Assembly (NCBI RefSeq): GCF_018294505.1
Contig: NC_057808.1
Location: 359,504,588 to 359,568,587 of the forward strand
Direction of reading: 5' to 3'
Source: Triticum aestivum
Taxonomy: Eukaryota > Streptophyta > Magnoliopsida > Poales > Poaceae
DNA length: 64,000 bases
Below the pieces are notes generated by a model. The model saw only the letters and a list, made by a program, of their open reading frames with translations. It was not told where the DNA came from and did no database searches. This document shows positions 10,366 to 20,599 of this stretch, in pieces (positions within the stretch are counted from its first letter, which is position 1; the number at the start of each line of letters is the position of its first letter). The position numbers and the translations under genes are program-made.

Positions 10366-10835
10366 GAGAAACTGTGTGCGATGCCATAATCGCAAACGGT
10401 GTACTATGAAAACCGTCGGAAATGTGTAAAATGTTTGCGATCACGGATGCATCAAACACGGTTCAGGTTTTAGTTGTGTGTGCGATGAGAGCATACGGTT
10501 CAGTTCAATGAACCGTTTGCGATGAGGAGGAACAAAAGAAACGGGCAGCCAGATGGAGGCGTGTGCGATACACAGCATACGGTTCACTCGGATGAACTGT
10601 TTGTGATTAGGCAACACAAAAGAAACGGTCAGCCAGATCAAAGGTGTGTGCGATATACGGCATGCGGTTCACTCGGATGAACTGTTTGCGTTGACACATG
10701 AGAACAGAAACGGTTCAACTTAACAAGATGTGTGTGATACGCGGCAAATAGGTCTGCAATCAGAAATGTGTCTGAAGACCGATAAGAACATAGACGGTTG
10801 CTTCTAATAAGACGTGTGTGTTGTGCGATGGGATT
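10366..10835 (+). repeat. subterminal tandem repeats, about 84-bp period
   Basis: GTGTGCGAT recurs at 10478, 10561 and 10646, with degenerate copies near 10730 and 10813 (steps 83-85). Each unit holds GCATACGGTTC and GAAC(C/T)GTTTGCGAT, which together form an imperfect inverted repeat centred on the gap (ACGGTTCA ... TGAACCGT in the copy at about 10494). This paired arrangement suits binding of a transposon-coded protein. Confidence 0.8.
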
Positions 10836-10849
10836 GCATACAGAACAAC

Positions 10850-10882
10850 AACATATATATACATATATATATATACACACAC
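10850..10882. repeat. AT/CA dinucleotide microsatellite
   Basis: A run of alternating at/ta with one interruption, going into acacacac, inside the transposon body. Short simple repeat, probably length-variable. Confidence 0.85.
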
Positions 10883-10919
10883 TTATAAGGACATGCTTGC
10901 ATAACCAAATTAAACATCC

Positions 10920-11025
10920 ACTTACATAGGTGGCTACTACAACCATGGCATTTGCACACACCAAAATAAACTATTACATGCATAATTACATAGGTGGCTA
11001 CTACACACATGACATTTCCACACAC
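10920..11025. repeat. pair of about 60-bp direct repeats downstream of the exonuclease-like gene
   Basis: The segment with ACATAGGTGGCTACTACA and a following CAT..CATTT..CACACACC motif occurs at about 10925 and again at about 10990. It is the downstream flank of the minus-strand gene ending at 11091. Confidence 0.6.
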
Positions 11026-11090
11026 ACCAATAAAGTAAACTATATATTACATGCATGATTTACTAGCATAAACGATCATCTGATCATCAT

Positions 11091-11801
11091 CTACTTCTTG
11101 TGACGCTTGCTCTTCTTGTGGCTCGATCCGGGCTCGTCGATTTGGGTAACGAGGCACTTCCTCATGTCAACGATCCGCCTGTGCATCTCGTAGCATGTGT
11201 ACACGCTCTTGGCCGCGAAGCTGAGGTGAGGTTCATCCAGTTGCCGCATCCAGACCTTGTGCCAGGATACGGGACTTGTTCTCTGGGCATCCTGCTTCAT
11301 CTTTTCGTAGTAGGGGTCGATGATGGCCGAGGCGAGTTCGACCAGGGAGTCCTGCTTCGTGCTGCCCCAGACCCTGTAGTGGTCACGGATTTCGACAAGG
11401 TTCTTGCAGGCCAAGCCCGTAACACTGAGCGCTTTTACATCGTCTTTGGTATCCACCGTGGCGAACTTGTAGTCGGTGCTGTTGACAAACCTGTTGAAAC
11501 GGTCGCAAGGCTCTGTGGCCATGCAGTAGTGGTAGATGAGGACATGCTGGCGCACACACAACTGGGCGACGGCAACCTTCTGATCTATGCCGGGATGACC
11601 GGCGGTGTACTGGAGGTCGATGCCGACCACCTTGTACTTGTCTCCAGCAAGCAACTGCTCAATGCTTTTGATGTAGTCGTCCACCACGGCCGGGTCGATG
11701 GTGTACACCACCGAGAGATCCGTCTCCCTCGCGTCGGTCTCCACTCTATGCTCGCCGAACTCCATTGGAGCACCGCCGGACATCCCCTCTCTATGTGTCA
11801 T
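11091..11801 (-). CDS. 3'-5' exonuclease-like (WRN/DEDDy fold) protein, catalytic residues replaced
   Basis: The 236-residue frame starts at the ATG at 11801. A longer frame from 11999 exists, but its extra part is Arg/Cys-rich leader-like sequence, and a TATAA lies 56 bp upstream of the chosen start. Residues 55-210 have the layout of a WRN-type 3'-5' exonuclease domain: VVGIDLQYT (58-66) for motif I, VAVAQLCV (76-83), a motif II region with TKDDVKAL (118-125), the conserved LVEIRD/ LVELAS helices, and FAAKSVYTCYEM (195-206) for motif III. In active DEDDy enzymes motif I is D-x-E and motif III is Y-x3-D. Here they are D62-L-Q64 and F195-x3-S199, so hydrolysis is doubtful. The C-terminus (SSHKKSKRHKK) is a likely nuclear localisation signal. 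No intron is needed. It sits between CACTA-type repeats, so it is probably a transposon-carried gene. Expression is unknown. Confidence 0.65.
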   Translation of the reverse strand: MTHREGMSGGAPMEFGEHRVETDARETDLSVVYTIDPAVVDDYIKSIEQLLAGDKYKVVGIDLQYTAGHPGIDQKVAVAQLCVRQHVLIYHYCMATEPCDRFNRFVNSTDYKFATVDTKDDVKALSVTGLACKNLVEIRDHYRVWGSTKQDSLVELASAIIDPYYEKMKQDAQRTSPVSWHKVWMRQLDEPHLSFAAKSVYTCYEMHRRIVDMRKCLVTQIDEPGSSHKKSKRHKK

Positions 11802-11856
11802 CGTGGGTGTGCTTGTTGTGTTGTGGGGCGCGATCGAAAGGTTGAAGAGACTAAGG

Positions 11857-11862
11857 TTATAA
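11857..11862 (-). promoter_or_regulatory. TATA-like element before the exonuclease-like gene
   Basis: On the minus strand CCATTATAACC lies about 56 bp before the chosen ATG, with a C- and A-rich leader (CACAACACAACAAGC) in between, as is usual for plant 5' leaders. A weak match but well placed. Confidence 0.35.
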
Positions 11863-11869
11863 TGGCCGC

Positions 11870-12600
11870 GGGAATTAAAGGGGAAGCCGGACGGCCAGGA
11901 ATATCGGCAGGCCCTGATGGCAGTTCTAATTTGCAGCGCGTAACTCCATCGTGCCGCACGTAACTGCATCGCGTGGCAACGTGCGCGGCGCAACCGCATG
12001 CATATGGGTCCCCCAACGTGATCGTGCGCACGCCCAACCGCTGGCAGAGCACGCGCGAAGGGACGCGAGCAGAGCGCTGCGCGGTCGCCTCAAGGAAAAG
12101 TTGTCCACAAGCCGAGCACGCCGATGGACGCCAGCAGAGCGCGCCAACGGACGCGACAGAGCGCGTCGCGGCGCCTAACGGTGAGCACAGCGTGCTGCGG
12201 CGCCTAACGGCGAGCAGAGCTTGCCGAGGGACGCGACCAGAGGACGGCACAGTGATACGTGGCAAATAAGACGAACTGTGCGAGCGATGTCGGAGACATC
12301 AAGCACGAATCATATTAGAGTTGCGTGTGCGATACGTGGCAGACAGTTGATCCATCAGAGTTGTTTGTGTTGGAATAAGCCGTGTGTGTTGCGGGCAAAC
12401 GCCTGCTGGTGTATAACCTTAAATTTTAACCAAAAAAGTGTTAATGCATGTTACAAAAATTGTATAGCTGGAAACTATGTTCAAATACGACTCAAACGAT
12501 ATAATCTACGGTGACATGCATTCGTATTTTATTAGTTAAATCCTACTTATAAACCAGGACGGGGGTATAGTAGGTAATTAAATCGCAAACTTTTTTTATT
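11870..12600. other. GC-rich spacer between divergent genes, with internal short repeats
   Basis: The segment 12030-12245 is built of imperfect copies of a roughly 35-45 bp unit with the words GCGCCTAACGG(C/T)GAGCA, GGGACGCGA and GCAGAGCG. Around 12290-12400 the transposon words GTGTGCGATACGTGGCAGAC and GTGTGTGTTGCGGGCAAAC reappear. From 12420 to 12600 it is AT-rich and featureless. Long open frames on both strands here are produced by high GC content and I do not call them. Confidence 0.5.
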
Positions 12601-12831
12601 AACTGTATGTGTACGTGGCCATTCGTCCTCCTCTCGCACGTCTTGTCACCCCGCTGCCGCAGACGGCTTACAGCACAAGCTTGCGCAGCGCGCGGGGGGC
12701 GTTCTTTTGGCCAAACGGTGGCGCCAATGAATCATCGGTGAGCCCGTTCCCACACAACCTCGCAGGTTCCCGCGCAAGCTTCCCGCCCGACTCGGTGAAA
12801 TCCCCCAAAATCCCAATGCTTACCGGGCTGC

Positions 12832-12839
12832 TATAAAAA
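12832..12839 (+). promoter_or_regulatory. TATA box of the coiled-coil gene
   Basis: CTATAAAAAC is a near-ideal plant TATA box, 89 bases before the ATG at 12921. The leader between is C/T-rich (TTTTCCCCTCCCTCC and TGCTTCTCCC), as in many plant transcripts. The ATG context (GCCAATGGC) is good. Confidence 0.65.
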
Positions 12840-12920
12840 CACTCATGCCCGGCGAGTCCTGCGTCGCATTTTCCCCTCCCTCCTTGTAGCTTATCTCGTC
12901 TGCTTCTCCCACAATCGCCA

Positions 12921-13667
12921 ATGGCACCGGTCCGTCGTCGTTGCTCAGCCACTCCGCCGTTATCAGAGGACAGCTCCAGCTGGGAGGCTACACCGCGGCG
13001 GCCGCGCAGTCCCCGGCGTAGTGTAGTGCGCGTGGCGTCCCTGTTGGGTGTGCGCGGAACACCCACCACACGCTCCGCCGCCGCTGCTCGTCGGCAGCTG
13101 TTGCCGGCCGCCGTTGCCGCCACACCACCGTCGAAATCCAGGGCCATCTGCCGCTCCGCCGCCGCGGCCCGAAGGCGGGAGGTGGCCGTCGTGGCCGCCA
13201 CCCCACTGTCGAGCACTATGGCCATCACCCGCTCCGCCACCGCGGCCCGAAGGCGGGAGGTTGTGGTCGTGGCCACCACCCCATCGTCGGCCGCCATGGG
13301 CGCGAGCCCACCGTCGACCGCCGGGATCATCACCCGCTCCGCCACAGCCGCCCGAAGGAGGGAGGCAGAGGTGGAGGCCGGCACGTGCGTCAGCGACCTT
13401 GCGCGCTACATCGAGTTCCTCCGGGAGGAGGAGGAGCGCCTCATCGAGCACGCAAAGAGCCTTACCGCAGCCGTGGCCGCAGTACACACCGACGCTGAGG
13501 TGAGGAATCAGGAGATCTACGAGCAGTCCGGCCGCTTCGAGAGGGATTGTCTGGAGCGGCAGTGGGCGCTCCAGCTGGCGAGCGTCGCTGAACGTGCAGC
13601 AGCGGCAGGCACTGTATTGCATTTGTCCAGCTCGTCGGTAGGCTCCTCCTCCTCTGCCTCTTACTGA
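12921..13667 (+). CDS. Ala/Arg-rich repeat and coiled-coil protein, unknown function
   Basis: The 248-residue intronless frame has a TATA box, a C/T-rich leader and an ATG in good context. Residues 1-45 are basic and Ser/Pro-rich. Residues about 50-155 hold four imperfect copies of a unit with the core TRSAAAARRREVAVVAATP, spaced about 26-33 residues apart and ending TPxS. Residues about 160-235 (from DLARYIEFLREEEERL to LASVAERAAAAG) are predicted by eye as a long amphipathic, partly coiled-coil helix. The end is a Ser-rich tail (SSSSVGSSSSASY). No transposase, nuclease or known DNA-binding domain is visible; the basic front and helix could bind DNA or RNA, but this is inference. GC content is far higher than the flanks. 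It is divergent from the exonuclease-like gene with about 1.1 kb between starts, and both lie inside the CACTA-like segment. Confidence 0.6.
   Translation: MAPVRRRCSATPPLSEDSSSWEATPRRPRSPRRSVVRVASLLGVRGTPTTRSAAAARRQLLPAAVAATPPSKSRAICRSAAAARRREVAVVAATPLSSTMAITRSATAARRREVVVVATTPSSAAMGASPPSTAGIITRSATAARRREAEVEAGTCVSDLARYIEFLREEEERLIEHAKSLTAAVAAVHTDAEVRNQEIYEQSGRFERDCLERQWALQLASVAERAAAAGTVLHLSSSSVGSSSSASY
13067..13375 (+). repeat. in-gene tandem repeat, about 80-110 bp units
   Basis: CGCTCCGCCGCCGC, CCCGAAGGCGGGAGG and the following GTGGCC words recur at about 13068, 13152, 13230 and 13337. The repeats keep reading frame and produce the repeated Ala/Arg unit of the encoded protein. Confidence 0.75.
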
Positions 13668-14100
13668 GCGCGCTCGGCAGAGCAGAGGCTGCAGGAAGTA
13701 GCACAAAGCCCCTCCGTGGTAGTAGTAGTATTTAGGGGCTATTTTGTTCAGTTCATCTGACTATGGATGTATGCTCGAACTGTACAATGTACTTAAAATT
13801 AGCTAGTATATATAGTTGAACTAGCTATTTCAGTACGTGGTTGGCAACAATTGGGGAGAAGTTTGGTCGGTTCAGCTGTCGAGTTGAACTGTTTGTATAA
13901 ATTAAGAACGGCTGCTTAATCTATGAATGAAATCTATGCTTAATTACTGAATTTTAGTTGCAAAAATTACACAGTGCTAATGATTTCTAGCTGCATATTT
14001 TGACAAATCGCTGTGTTACAAGGATTGACAAAAGGCAACGTTACTAGATCAACAAATGTAAATCTTTCCAGTTTGACAAATGGTAACATACCCAATATGA
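13668..14100. other. 3' flank of the coiled-coil gene, no further gene seen
   Basis: AT-rich after the stop, including a short GTAGTAGTAGTA run at 13720. AATGAA-type words near 13925 could serve as a poly(A) signal, but this is weak. Two short direct repeats with TTGACAAA(T/G) follow at 13998-14110 in spaced copies. Confidence 0.4.
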
Positions 14101-14109
14101 CAGATGCAA

Positions 14110-14340
14110 ATCTTACCAAATTGTTTGTGCGTGGTTGCACAAGGGTCATCCAGAACAACCGTTTGCGTTGAAGGGATGCACAAATCCTGTGCTGCTCTCA
14201 CATTGCATACGGGTGCTCTATCTAAATCGTTTGCGATCAAGAGCTGCAGAAATCCTGCTCGACACATTTTCTCTTGGCTTCCTAGGGAAGCTGTCGGTTT
14301 GCATACGGGTGTTCTAACTAAAACGTTTGCGATGAGTGTT
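14110..14340 (+). repeat. transposon-type repeats with GCATACGGGTG and CGTTTGCGAT
   Basis: GTTTGCG(A/T)T occurs at about 14162, 14229 and 14326, and GCATACGGGTGnnCTAnCTAAA at about 14206 and 14301. AAATCCTG(T/C)(T/G)C also recurs. The vocabulary is that of the repeats at 10366-10835, which ties both flanks to one element. Confidence 0.65.
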
Positions 14341-14424
14341 TTATATTTAAAAAGCAAATTAAACTGCGGCTTGGGCGCCATTAATGGAGAGGATGCGAGC
14401 AAGGAGGGCGGCCATGGAAGTCAA

Positions 14425-14570
14425 AGGGCTCGCTTCCCAGTGAGACTGCGCGGCGTACAGCTCGCACGCTTCCTGGTGAGCCTGCGCACTCGAGGACAGC
14501 TTGCACGCCTCTCGGTCAGCCTGCGCACCGGACGGCGCTCGCACGCCTCCCGTTCAGTCAAGGTCAAGGA
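14425..14570 (+). repeat. GC-rich tandem repeat, about 37-bp period
   Basis: Four imperfect units built on GCTCGCACGC(T/C)TC and GTGAGCCTGCGCAC, each with a variable joint. The run lies directly before the long array and is compositionally unlike it. Confidence 0.6.
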
Positions 14571-14640
14571 GCTGTCCGCACGGCACCTCCTACAGCCATT
14601 AAAACCAAGACACGTGGCATCACGTGAATGGTTAAATGAA

Positions 14641-14826
14641 CTTTGGATTTACTAGAATTTAAAAACCATGCATCTCAATGTTTTGGCGGCAATCAACGGT
14701 GCCCTGGCGTTTGAAATGCATGCCCATTTCTTGCATGGGACCTAAGCATGCACCCAAGGACACAGATTTGATTTTTCAACCAATTTATATGCACTGGAGC
14801 ATCTGCATGTAGTACAAATTTGAATT
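14641..14826 (+). repeat. truncated first monomer at the left edge of the array
   Basis: Homology to the monomer starts at TTTGGATTTACTAGAA (about 14643), roughly 320 bases into a unit, and continues to the next unit start. It carries private differences (ACCATGCATCTC, TTTTGGCGGC, CTGGCGTTTGAAATGCATGCCC), which is expected for an edge copy that escapes homogenisation. Confidence 0.85.
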
Positions 14827-17800
14827 ATGCACATAAATGCATTGAAAACTCAGTTAATGCATAAAAATGTCCAAACAAACACCGAAAAATCGCAAAAATT
14901 CACACAACACTCCTGTTGTTCTATGTTGACACGAGAACAAAATTTGGAAGCAATAAGAGGCGATGGATATCGTTTCGTCCCCAAAGGTGGGACTTTCCCT
15001 AGCGAAAACCATCATGCTTGTTGTGAGAAGCTCCGGTTTATGAGAAGCATATACCCGAACCTGCCCCAAATGGGACAAAATTTGTACCACGGCATGTTGA
15101 TGCCGCTCCATGATAGCATGCCAAGTTTCATGATTTTCAGACGAGTTTGGGATTTACTAGAATTTAAAAACCAAGCATCTCAATGTTTTGCCGGCAATCA
15201 ACGGTGCCCTGGTGTTCAAAATTCATTCCCATTTCTTGCATGGGACCTAAGCATGCACCCTAGGACACAGATTTGATTTTTCAACCAATTTATATGCACT
15301 GGAGCATGTGCATGTACTTCAAATTTGAATTATGCACATAAATGTATTGAAAACTCAGTTAATGCATAAAAATGTCCAAACGAACCCCGAAAAATCACAA
15401 AAAATCACACAACACTCCTGTTGTTTTATGTTGACACGAGAAAAAAAAATTGAAAGCAGTAAGAGGCAATGGATATCGTTTTGTCCCCAAAGGTGGGACG
15501 TTCCATAACGAAAACCATCAGGCTTGTTGTGAGAAGCTCCGGTTTGTGAGAAGCATATACCCAAACCTGCCCCAAATGGGACAAAATTTGTACCACGGCA
15601 TGTTGATGCCGCTCCATGATAGCATGCCAAGTTTCATGAATTTCATACGAGTTTTGGATTTACTAGAATTTAAAAACCAGGCATCTCAATGTTTTGCCGG
15701 CAATCAACGGTGCCCTGGTGTTCAAAATTCATTCCCATTTCTTGCATAGGACCTAAGCATGCACCCAAGGACACATATTTGATTTTTCAACCAATTTATA
15801 TGCACTGGAGCATGTGCATGTAGTTCAAATTTGAATTATGCACATAAATGCATTGAAAACTCAGTTAATGCATAAATATGTCCAAACGAATACCGAAAAT
15901 TCACACAACACTCCTGTTGTTCTATGTAGACACGAGAAAAAAATTGAAATCAATAAGAGGCAATGGATATCGTTTTGTCCCCAAAGGTGGGACGTTCCAT
16001 ACCGAAAACCATCAGGCTTGTTGCGAGAAGCTCCGGTTTGTGAGAAGCTTATACCCAAACCTGCCCCAAATGGGACAAAATTTGTACCACGGCATGTGCC
16101 GCTCCATGATAGCATGCCAAGTTTCATGAATTTCACACGAGTTTTGGATTTACTAGAATTTAAAAACCAGGCATCTCAATGTTTTGCCGGCAATCAACGG
16201 TGCCCTGGTGTTAGAAATTCAATCCCATTTCTTGCATGGGACCTAAGCATGCATCCAAGGACACAGATTTGATTTTTCAACCAATTTATATGCACTGGAG
16301 CATGTGCATGTAGTTCAAATTTGAATTATGCACATAAATGCATTGAAAACTCAGTTAATGCATAAAAATGTCCAAACGAACCCCGAAAAATCACAAAAAT
16401 TCACACAACACTCCTGTTGTTCTATGTTGACACGAGAAAAATATTTGAAAGCAATAAGAGGCAATGGATATCCTTTCGTCCCCCAAGGTGGGACGTTACC
16501 TACCGAAAACCATCATGCTTGTTCTGAGAAGCTCCGGTTTGTGAGAAGCATATACCCGAACCTGCCACAAATGGGACAAAATTTGTACCACGGCATGTTG
16601 ATGCCGCTCCATGATAGCATGCCAAGTTTCATGAATTTCAGACGAATTTTGGATTTACCAGAATTTAAAAACCAGGCATCTCAATGTTTTGCCGACAATC
16701 AACGGTGCCCTGGTGTTCAAAATTCATTCCCATTTCTTGCGTGGGACCTAAGCATGCACCCTAGGACACAGATTTTATTTTTCAACCAATTTATATGCAC
16801 TGGAGCATGTGCATGTAGTTCAAATTTGAATTATGCACATACATGCATTGAAAACTCAGTTAATGCATAAAAATGTCCAAACAAACCCCGAAAAATCACA
16901 AAAATTCACAGAACACTCCTGTTGTTCTATGTTGACACGAGAAAAAAATTTGAAATCAATAAGAGGCAATGGATATCGTTTTGTCCCCAAAGGTGGGACG
17001 TTCCCTACCGAAAACCACCATGCTTGTTGTGAGCAGCTCCGGTTTGTGAGAAGCATATACCCGAACCTACCCCAAATGGGACAAAATTTGTACCACGGCA
17101 TGATGATGCCGCTCCATGATAGCATACCAAGTTTCATGAATTTCAAACGAGTTTTGGATTTTACTAGAATTATAAACCAGGCATCTCAGTGTTTTACCGG
17201 CAATCAACGGTGCCCTGGTGTTCGAAATTCATTCCCATTTCTTGTATGGGACCTAAGCATGCACCCTAGGACACAGATTTTGTTTTTCAACCAATTTATA
17301 TGCACTGGAGCATGTGCATGTAGTACAAATTTGAAAACTCAGTTAATGCATTAAAATGTCCAAACGAACCCCGAAAAATCACAAAAATTCACACAACACT
17401 CCTGTTGTTCTATGTTGACACGAGAAAAAAATTGAAAGCAATAAGAGGCAATGGATATTGTTTCGTCCCCAAAGGTGGGACGTTCCCTACCGAAAACCAT
17501 CATGCTTGTTGTGAGAAGCTCCGGTTTGTGAGAAACATATACCCAAACCTGCCCCAAATGGGACAAAATTTGTAGCACGGAATGTTGATGCCGCTTCATG
17601 ATAGCATCCAAGTTTCATGAATTTCAGACGAGTTTTGAATTTACTAGAATTTAAAAACCTGGCATCTCAATGTTTTGCCGGCAATCAACGGTGCCCTGGT
17701 GTTCGAAATTCATTCCCATTTCTTGCATGGGACCTAAGCATGCACCCAAGGACACAAATTTGATTTTTCAACCAATTTATATGCACTGGAGGATGTGCAT

Positions 17801-19409
17801 GTAGTTCAAATTTGAATTATGCACATAAATGCATTGAAAACTCAGTTAATTAATTAAAATGTCCAAACGAACCCTGAAAAATCACAAAAATTCACACAAC
17901 ACTCCTGTTGTTCTATGTTGACATGAGAAAAAAAATTGGAAGCAATAAGAGGCGATGGATATCGTTTCGTCCCCAAAGGTGGGACGTTCCCTATCGAAAA
18001 CTGTCATACTTGTTGTGAGAAGCTCCAGTTTGTGAGAAGCATATACCCGAACCTGCCCCAAATGGGACAAAATTTGTACCACGGCATGTTGATGCTGCTC
18101 CATGATAGCATCCAAGTTTAATGAATTTCAGACGAGTTTTGGATTTACTAGAATTTAAAAACCACGCATCTCAATGTTTTGCCGGCAATTAACGGTGCCC
18201 TGGTGTTCGAAATTCATTCCCATTTCTTGCATGGGACCTAAGCATGCACCCTAGGACACAGATTTGATTTTTCAACCAATTTATATGCACTGGAGCATGT
18301 GCATGTAGTTCAAATTTTCATTATGCACATAAATGTATTGAAAACTCAGTTAATGCATAAAAATGTCCAAATGAACCCCAGAAAATCACAAAAATTCACA
18401 CAACACTCCTGTTGTTCTATGTTGACATGAGAAAAAAAATTGAAAGCAATAAGAGGCAATGGATATCATTTCGTCCCCAATGGTGGGACGTTCCCTACCG
18501 AAAACCATCATGCTTGTTGTCAGAAGCTCCAGTTTGTGAGAAGAATATTCCCAAACCAGGCCCAAATGGGACAAAATATGTACCATGGCATGTTGATGCC
18601 GCTCCATGATAGCATTCCAAGTTTCATGAATTTCAGACGAGTTTTGCATTTACTAGAATTTAAAAACCAGACATCTCAATGTTTTGTCGGCAATCAACGG
18701 TGCCCTGGTGTTTAAAATTCATTCCCATTTCTTGCATGGGACCTAAGCATGCACCCAAGGACACATATTTTATTTTTCAACCAATTTATATGCACTGGAG
18801 CATGTGCATGTAGTTCAAATTTGAATTATGCACATAAATGCATTGAAAACTCAGTTAATGCATAAAAATGTCCAAATGAACCCCGAAAAATCAGAAAAAA
18901 TCACACAGCACTAGTGTTGTTCTATGGTGACATGAGAAAGAAATTTGGAAGCAATAAGAGGCAATGGATATCGTTTCGTCCCCAAAGGTGGTACGTTCCC
19001 TACCGAAGACCATCATGCTTGTTGTGAGAAGCTCCGGTTTGTGAGAAGCATATACCCAAACCTGCCCCAAATGTGACAAAATATGTACCACGGCATTTTG
19101 ATGCCGCTCCACGATAGCATGCCAAGTTTGATGAATTTCAGACGAGTTTTGGATTTACTAGAATTTAAAAACCAGGCATCTTAATGTTTTGCCGGCAATC
19201 AACGGTGCCCTTGTGTTCGAAATTCATTCCCATTTCTTGCATGGGAGCTAAGCATGCACCCAAGGACACAAATTTGATTTTTCAACCGATTTATATGCAC
19301 TGGAGCATGTGCATGTAGTTCAAATTTGAATTATGCACATAAATGCATTGAAAACTCAGTTAATGCATAAAAATGTCCAAACAAACCCCGAAAAATCACA
19401 AAAATTCAC

Positions 19410-19425
19410 ACAACACTCCTGTTGT
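19410..19425. repeat. monomer hairpin 1, example copy
   Basis: ACAACA-CTCC-TGTTGT is a perfect six-base inverted repeat around a four-base loop and is present in nearly all monomers. Variants such as ACAACACTCGTGTTGT (for example near 30957) lengthen the stem to seven pairs. Confidence 0.7.
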
Positions 19426-20599
19426 TCTATGTTGACACGAGAAAGAAATCTGGAAGCAATAAGAGGCGATGGATATCGTTTCGTCCCCAAAGGTGGGACG
19501 TTCCCTACCGAAAACCATCATGCTTGTTGTGAGAAGCTCCGGTTTGTGAGAAGCATATACCCGAACCTGCCCCAAATGGGACAAAATTTGTACCACAGCA
19601 TATTGATGCCGCTCCATGATAGCATGCCAAGTTTCGTGAATTTCAGACGAGTTTTGGATTTACTAGAACATAAAAACCAGGCATCTCAATGTTTTGCCGG
19701 CAATCAACGGTGCTCTGGTGTTCGAAATTCATTCCCATTTCTTGCATGGGACCTAAGCACCCTAGGACACAGATTTGATTTTGCAACCAATTTATATGCA
19801 TTGGAGCATGTGCATGTAGTTCAAATTTGAATTATGAACATAAATGCATTGAAAACTCAGTTAATGCATAAAAATGTCCAAATGAACCCCGCAAAATCAC
19901 AAAAATTCACATAACACTCCTGTTGTTCTATGTTGACACGAGAAAAAAAAATGTAAGCAATAAGAGGCAATGGATATTGTTTCGTCCCCAAAGGTGGGAC
20001 GTTCCCTACCAAAACCATCATGCTTGTTGTGAGAAGCTCCGGTTTGTGAGAAGCATATACCCAAACCTGCCCCAAATGGGACAAAATTTGTACCAAGGCA
20101 TGTTGATGCCGCTCCATGATAGCATCCAAGTTTCATGAATTTCAGACGAGTTTTGGATTTACTAGAATTTAAAAACGAGGCATCTCAATGTTTTGCCGCC
20201 AATCAACGGTGCCCTGGTGTTTGAAATTCATTCCCATTTCTTGCATGGGACCTAAGCATGCACCCAAGGACACAAATTTGATTTTTCAACCAATTTATAT
20301 GCACTGGAGCATGTGCATGTAGTTCAAATTTGAATTATGCACATAAATGCATTGAAAACTCAGTTAGTGCATAAAAATGTCCAAACAAACCCCGAAAAAT
20401 CACAAAAATTCACACAACACTCCTGTTGTTCTATGTTGACACGAGAAAAAAAATTGGAAACAATAAGAGGCGATAGATATCGTTTCGCCCCCAAAGGAGG
20501 GATGTTCCCTACCGAAAACCATCATGCTTGTTGTGAGAAGCTCCGGTTTGTGAGAAGCATATACCCGAACCTACCCCAAATGAGACAAAATTTGTACCA

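Larger units (their letters stand above)
10318..14640 (+). mobile_element. second CACTA-like transposon, left end with two internal genes; right end not found
   Basis: CACTACTGCAGGATGG at 10318 has the CACTA start and the CTGCAG-type continuation seen in grass CACTA ends. It is followed from about 10366 by repeated words GTGTGCGAT, GCATACGGTTC and CCGTTTGCGAT, the kind of subterminal repeats these elements carry. The same words return at 12290-12400 and at 14110-14340, to the right of two genes. This makes 10318-14340 look like one element with gene cargo. A right terminus (ending CAGTAGTG) is not found between 14340 and the tandem array starting at 14641, so the right border is arbitrary; the array itself could lie inside the element. 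Confidence 0.5.

Noticed and set aside
11518..11531. TGCAGTAGTG at about 11522 as the right terminus of the element starting at 10318
   Set aside because: It falls in the middle of the exonuclease-like reading frame (codons for HYCMA), has no adjacent subterminal repeats, and only 10 bases match.
11100..11963. 287-codon plus-strand frame opposite the exonuclease-like gene
   Set aside because: It is the mirror of a frame with a recognisable domain; its own translation shows no domain.
11798..12265. 155-codon minus-strand frame upstream of the exonuclease-like gene
   Set aside because: Arg/Cys/Ser-rich product of GC-rich repeats, no domain, overlaps the likely promoter.
12668..13706. Long minus-strand and other-frame open frames over the coiled-coil gene
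   Set aside because: High GC content keeps all frames open here. The plus frame has the TATA box, start context and structured protein.
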